Below are positions 62,218 through 64,000 of a stretch of 64,000 nucleotides of DNA, piece by piece. Position 1 is the stretch's first letter. Each line of letters starts with the position of its first letter. This stretch comes from Dawidia soli (GTDB lineage: Bacteria > Bacteroidota > Bacteroidia > Cytophagales > Cyclobacteriaceae): the NCBI RefSeq assembly GCF_018598185.1, contig NZ_JAHESC010000027.1, positions 41,590-105,589 on the forward strand, read 5' to 3'. The notes beneath the pieces were generated by a model, which was given only the letters and a program-made list of their open reading frames with translations, was not told the origin of the DNA and searched no databases. The position numbers were made by a program, and so were the translations under genes.

Positions 62218-63035
62218 GGCGTCGTGGCTTGAACCAGGCAATAGCCCACGGTCGCCTGGTGGCGCATGCCCAGACCGGGAAGGTGCTGAAAGGCATAGTC
62301 GAGCAGGAAGCGTTGTCGCCGGTAACCCACGCCGGCAAAATGGGCGTTGGGAGAGAGGTTAAAGCCCACCCGGAAGATGAAGGTTTTCTGCACGGTATAT
62401 TCCAGGCCCGTCTTCCAGGTGGTGGAATAACCCAGGTCCTGGGTGGCCTCGGCGGCCCAGCAAACATTTTCGGAAAGGGTGACGCCGGCTCCCAGCGTGA
62501 GTCGTGTGGGGAGCCGTTCGTTGTTTTCCCGATCGACGACGGGTTGAAGGATGTTGCTGATACAGGCGCCGATGCGGAGTGTTGGGGTTAATTGGGTGAT
62601 GCCTCCGGCGCTTAGGCTGATCAGCCCGCGCGTGGCCAGGCCGTCGGCCTGGTACTGTATATATTGGATGCGGCCGCCGAGCGACGCGATACCGAGCGTG
62701 TTGGCAAAGGCGGCGGTGAGGAGATGCTCGTTATACAGGTTATCACCGAAGCGATAGATGCCGGCGCCCACGGCGCCGATGGATGTGGGGACGGCGACGA
62801 CGGCCGCGATACGGTTGAAGGGGCTGAAGCCGGCGAAGGCATCGTAGGTGCATGCGGCGACAGGCTGTCGTTGGTTGGCAAGGCCCGCGGGGTTATTGAG
62901 TGTAGACCAGGCGTCGGAGAGGCAGCTGGCGGCATATCCCAGGGCTTGCGCACGGGCGCCGAGGTCGGTGGCAGCGCTTTGGGCGTAGACATGGTTGCAC
63001 CATGCTACGAGGATGAGTAGCAACGGTTTTTTCAC
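62214..63035 (-). CDS. FadL/PorV-like outer membrane protein
   Basis: 273-aa beta-barrel protein with signal peptide (MKKPLLLILVAWCNHVYAQ). GARAQALGYAASCLSDAWST..NNPAGLANQ is the N-terminal hallmark of PorV/PorQ and FadL-type barrels in Bacteroidota. It ends in strands typical of barrels (FLLDYAFQHLPGLGMRHQAT). PorV is a type IX secretion shuttle, but this short relative may serve otherwise. Translationally coupled (4-bp overlap) to the HHH barrel gene, so the two probably form a complex. Confidence 0.8.
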   Translation of the reverse strand: MKKPLLLILVAWCNHVYAQSAATDLGARAQALGYAASCLSDAWSTLNNPAGLANQRQPVAACTYDAFAGFSPFNRIAAVVAVPTSIGAVGAGIYRFGDNLYNEHLLTAAFANTLGIASLGGRIQYIQYQADGLATRGLISLSAGGITQLTPTLRIGACISNILQPVVDRENNERLPTRLTLGAGVTLSENVCWAAEATQDLGYSTTWKTGLEYTVQKTFIFRVGFNLSPNAHFAGVGYRRQRFLLDYAFQHLPGLGMRHQATVGYCLVQATTP

Positions 63036-63165
63036 AACGGGAGTTGGTTAAAACGATTGGGATGAAGATAGGTGTTTTCCTTCTATTGTTGTTTTACCTG
63101 AGTTTGGATTTGGTGAAATAGTTGGGTTATTTCTAAGGTATTGCGTCTGTTGGTGTAGGGTGGGA

Positions 63166-63543
63166 TTATTCGATGCTGATCTCTTTGGCGAGGCCCATGG
63201 CGTTGAAGCGGATGACGAGGGCGAGGGCGCCGGGAGTGGTGGCGTGCGGGCAGTCCGTTGATGGCTGCAGGTCGTAGTAGTAGAATTTCTGGTTGCGTTT
63301 ATAGAGCTCGTTGCGGTCGGGGGCGCCGAAAACCGATACGATCTGCATTTCGCTCAGGCCGAGGAAGTTCTTTTTTTGCTCCTGCAGCGTGGCGACGCCG
63401 GCGGCGCGTATGCCCTGGCAGGCGTGGCGGTCGGCTTTCCAGGCGGCGGCATCGAGGCCTTCGAGGACAGGTACCGGGCGGCCGCAGGCGACAACGACAA
63501 GGACGACCAGGAGGAGCAGGGAGCGGAAAAGGATGCGGTTCAT
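63166..63543 (-). CDS. Small lipoprotein of unknown function
   Basis: 125-aa protein; ATG 63543 (MNRILFRSLLLLVVLVVVAC) gives a lipobox VVAC. A longer frame to 63615 lacks a signal. The mature part has LGLSEMQIVSVFGAPDRNEL and KFYYYDLQPSTDC, the layout of a small BamE/SmpA-like fold (a helix then GxPD-type turn), which is a weak resemblance only. Not closely linked to neighbours (130 bp from the PorV-like gene). Confidence 0.75.
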   Translation of the reverse strand: MNRILFRSLLLLVVLVVVACGRPVPVLEGLDAAAWKADRHACQGIRAAGVATLQEQKKNFLGLSEMQIVSVFGAPDRNELYKRNQKFYYYDLQPSTDCPHATTPGALALVIRFNAMGLAKEISIE

Positions 63544-63643
63544 GAGACAAAGGTAATGCCGGCAATGGTACCGGGGGCCGGTATAAAAATAAAAAAAGCG
63601 ATAGTCCATAACCATCGCTTCTCTGTACTGCCGGAAGAACAGA

Positions 63644-64000
63644 TTAACTGTTGAAGAGACTTTTCTGTGTGTCTTCGTTCTTGTTCTCTACAGCTTCCTT
63701 GGCGTCGGCGACTTTCTCCTGGATCGCCTCTACGGTGTTGGTAGCCGTTTCGACAATAGCATCTTTTACCTCGACGGCCTTGGCGGCAGCGGCGCTGGTA
63801 ATGGCGGCGGCGGTCTCTGTCACATTCTTCGTGAGGTCCTTTGCCTTCGTTGCTACCTTGCTCAGAAAGGTCGGCTTTTTAGCGGCTTTCCTGGGAGCTG
63901 ATTTTTTCGGGGCGGCTTTCTTGGCAGAAGTGGTTACTTTCTTCGCTGCCTTTTTTGCCGGGGCCGATGTTTTCTTTGCCGTCTTCTTGGCAGCCTTTGG
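63644..64000 (-). CDS. Histone H1-like Lys/Ala-rich protein, 5' end outside the window
   Basis: Open frame from the right edge to TAA at 63644 (118 codons). The first 50 residues are Lys/Ala repeats (AAKKTAKKTSAPAKKAAKKV) like eukaryotic H1 tails and bacterial HCT/AlgP-type proteins. The rest is a helix-forming, apolipoprotein-like segment (TAAAITSAAAAKAVEVKDAI..EKVADAKEAVENKNEDTQKS). Such proteins bind DNA or modulate nucleoid structure in Bacteroidota; that role is inference. The topA tail at 30.2 kb has similar repeats. Confidence 0.8.
   Translation of the reverse strand, partial: PKAAKKTAKKTSAPAKKAAKKVTTSAKKAAPKKSAPRKAAKKPTFLSKVATKAKDLTKNVTETAAAITSAAAAKAVEVKDAIVETATNTVEAIQEKVADAKEAVENKNEDTQKSLFNS

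Overview
The window reads as a piece of chromosome from an aerobic member of the Bacteroidota, most likely of the Cytophagales. The evidence is a hybrid two-component system (HTCS), a proline-rich TonB, paralogous FtsX-type permeases, DUF3108 and DUF4407 proteins, an outer-membrane barrel with a helix-hairpin-helix domain, promoters of the TTTG/TAnnTTTG type, and Lys/Ala-rich H1-like tails. Most genes are moderately GC-rich. Two stretches, about 6.66-10.89 kb and 12.4-14.3 kb, are visibly more AT-rich and look acquired. I see no tRNA, rRNA, CRISPR array, intact insertion sequence or replication origin.

Layout. 0-6.7 kb: an HTCS sensor/regulator (cut by the left edge) diverges from a secreted sulfatase and its own formylglycine-generating enzyme. 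6.7-14.3 kb: a mosaic around mnmE holding a PAP2 phosphatase whose N-terminus looks taken from a TonB-dependent receptor, an FtsX-type permease, mnmE, a decayed inverted second copy of the mnmE 3' end, an alpha/beta hydrolase and gene debris. 14.3-19.0 kb: a tightly coupled metal-uptake operon (MntR-type regulator, binding lipoprotein, ATPase, permease fused to a DtxR-like domain, second permease) with overlapping palindromic operators upstream. 19.1-27.7 kb: tonB, glycosyltransferase, dapD, DUF3108 protein, a sigma/anti-sigma pair, a REP-like repeat cluster, ftsE, fructose-6-phosphate aldolase-type gene, SRP RNA, a ureohydrolase and a SixA-like phosphatase. 27.8-43.8 kb: topA, a sirtuin, unknown secreted and cytoplasmic proteins, a SpmA/SpmB-like protein, rsmE, acyl-CoA-binding protein, citrate synthase, an SPFH protein, a large TPR histidine kinase, a desaturase and a DUF4407 protein. 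43.8-47.9 kb: a structured leader ending in an intrinsic terminator, then sulfite reductase and two siroheme-synthesis genes. 47.9-64 kb: purU, a methyltransferase, an ECF sigma/anti-sigma/exported protein operon, a MacA/permease/TolC-type export operon, purB, a PaaE-like reductase, a Nudix hydrolase, the HHH/beta-barrel pair, a lipoprotein and an H1-like protein (cut by the right edge).

The genes that clearly work together are sulfatase plus its activating enzyme; the metal ABC operon plus its regulators; sulfite reductase plus the enzymes making its siroheme cofactor; and the three-gene export operon, which lacks an ATPase. The observations I rate highest are the leader RNA at 44.1-44.28 kb, with mutually exclusive antiterminator and terminator pairings and no match to a riboswitch class I know, and the inverted duplication of the mnmE 3' end, which coincides with the chromosomal site used by SGI1-type integrative elements.
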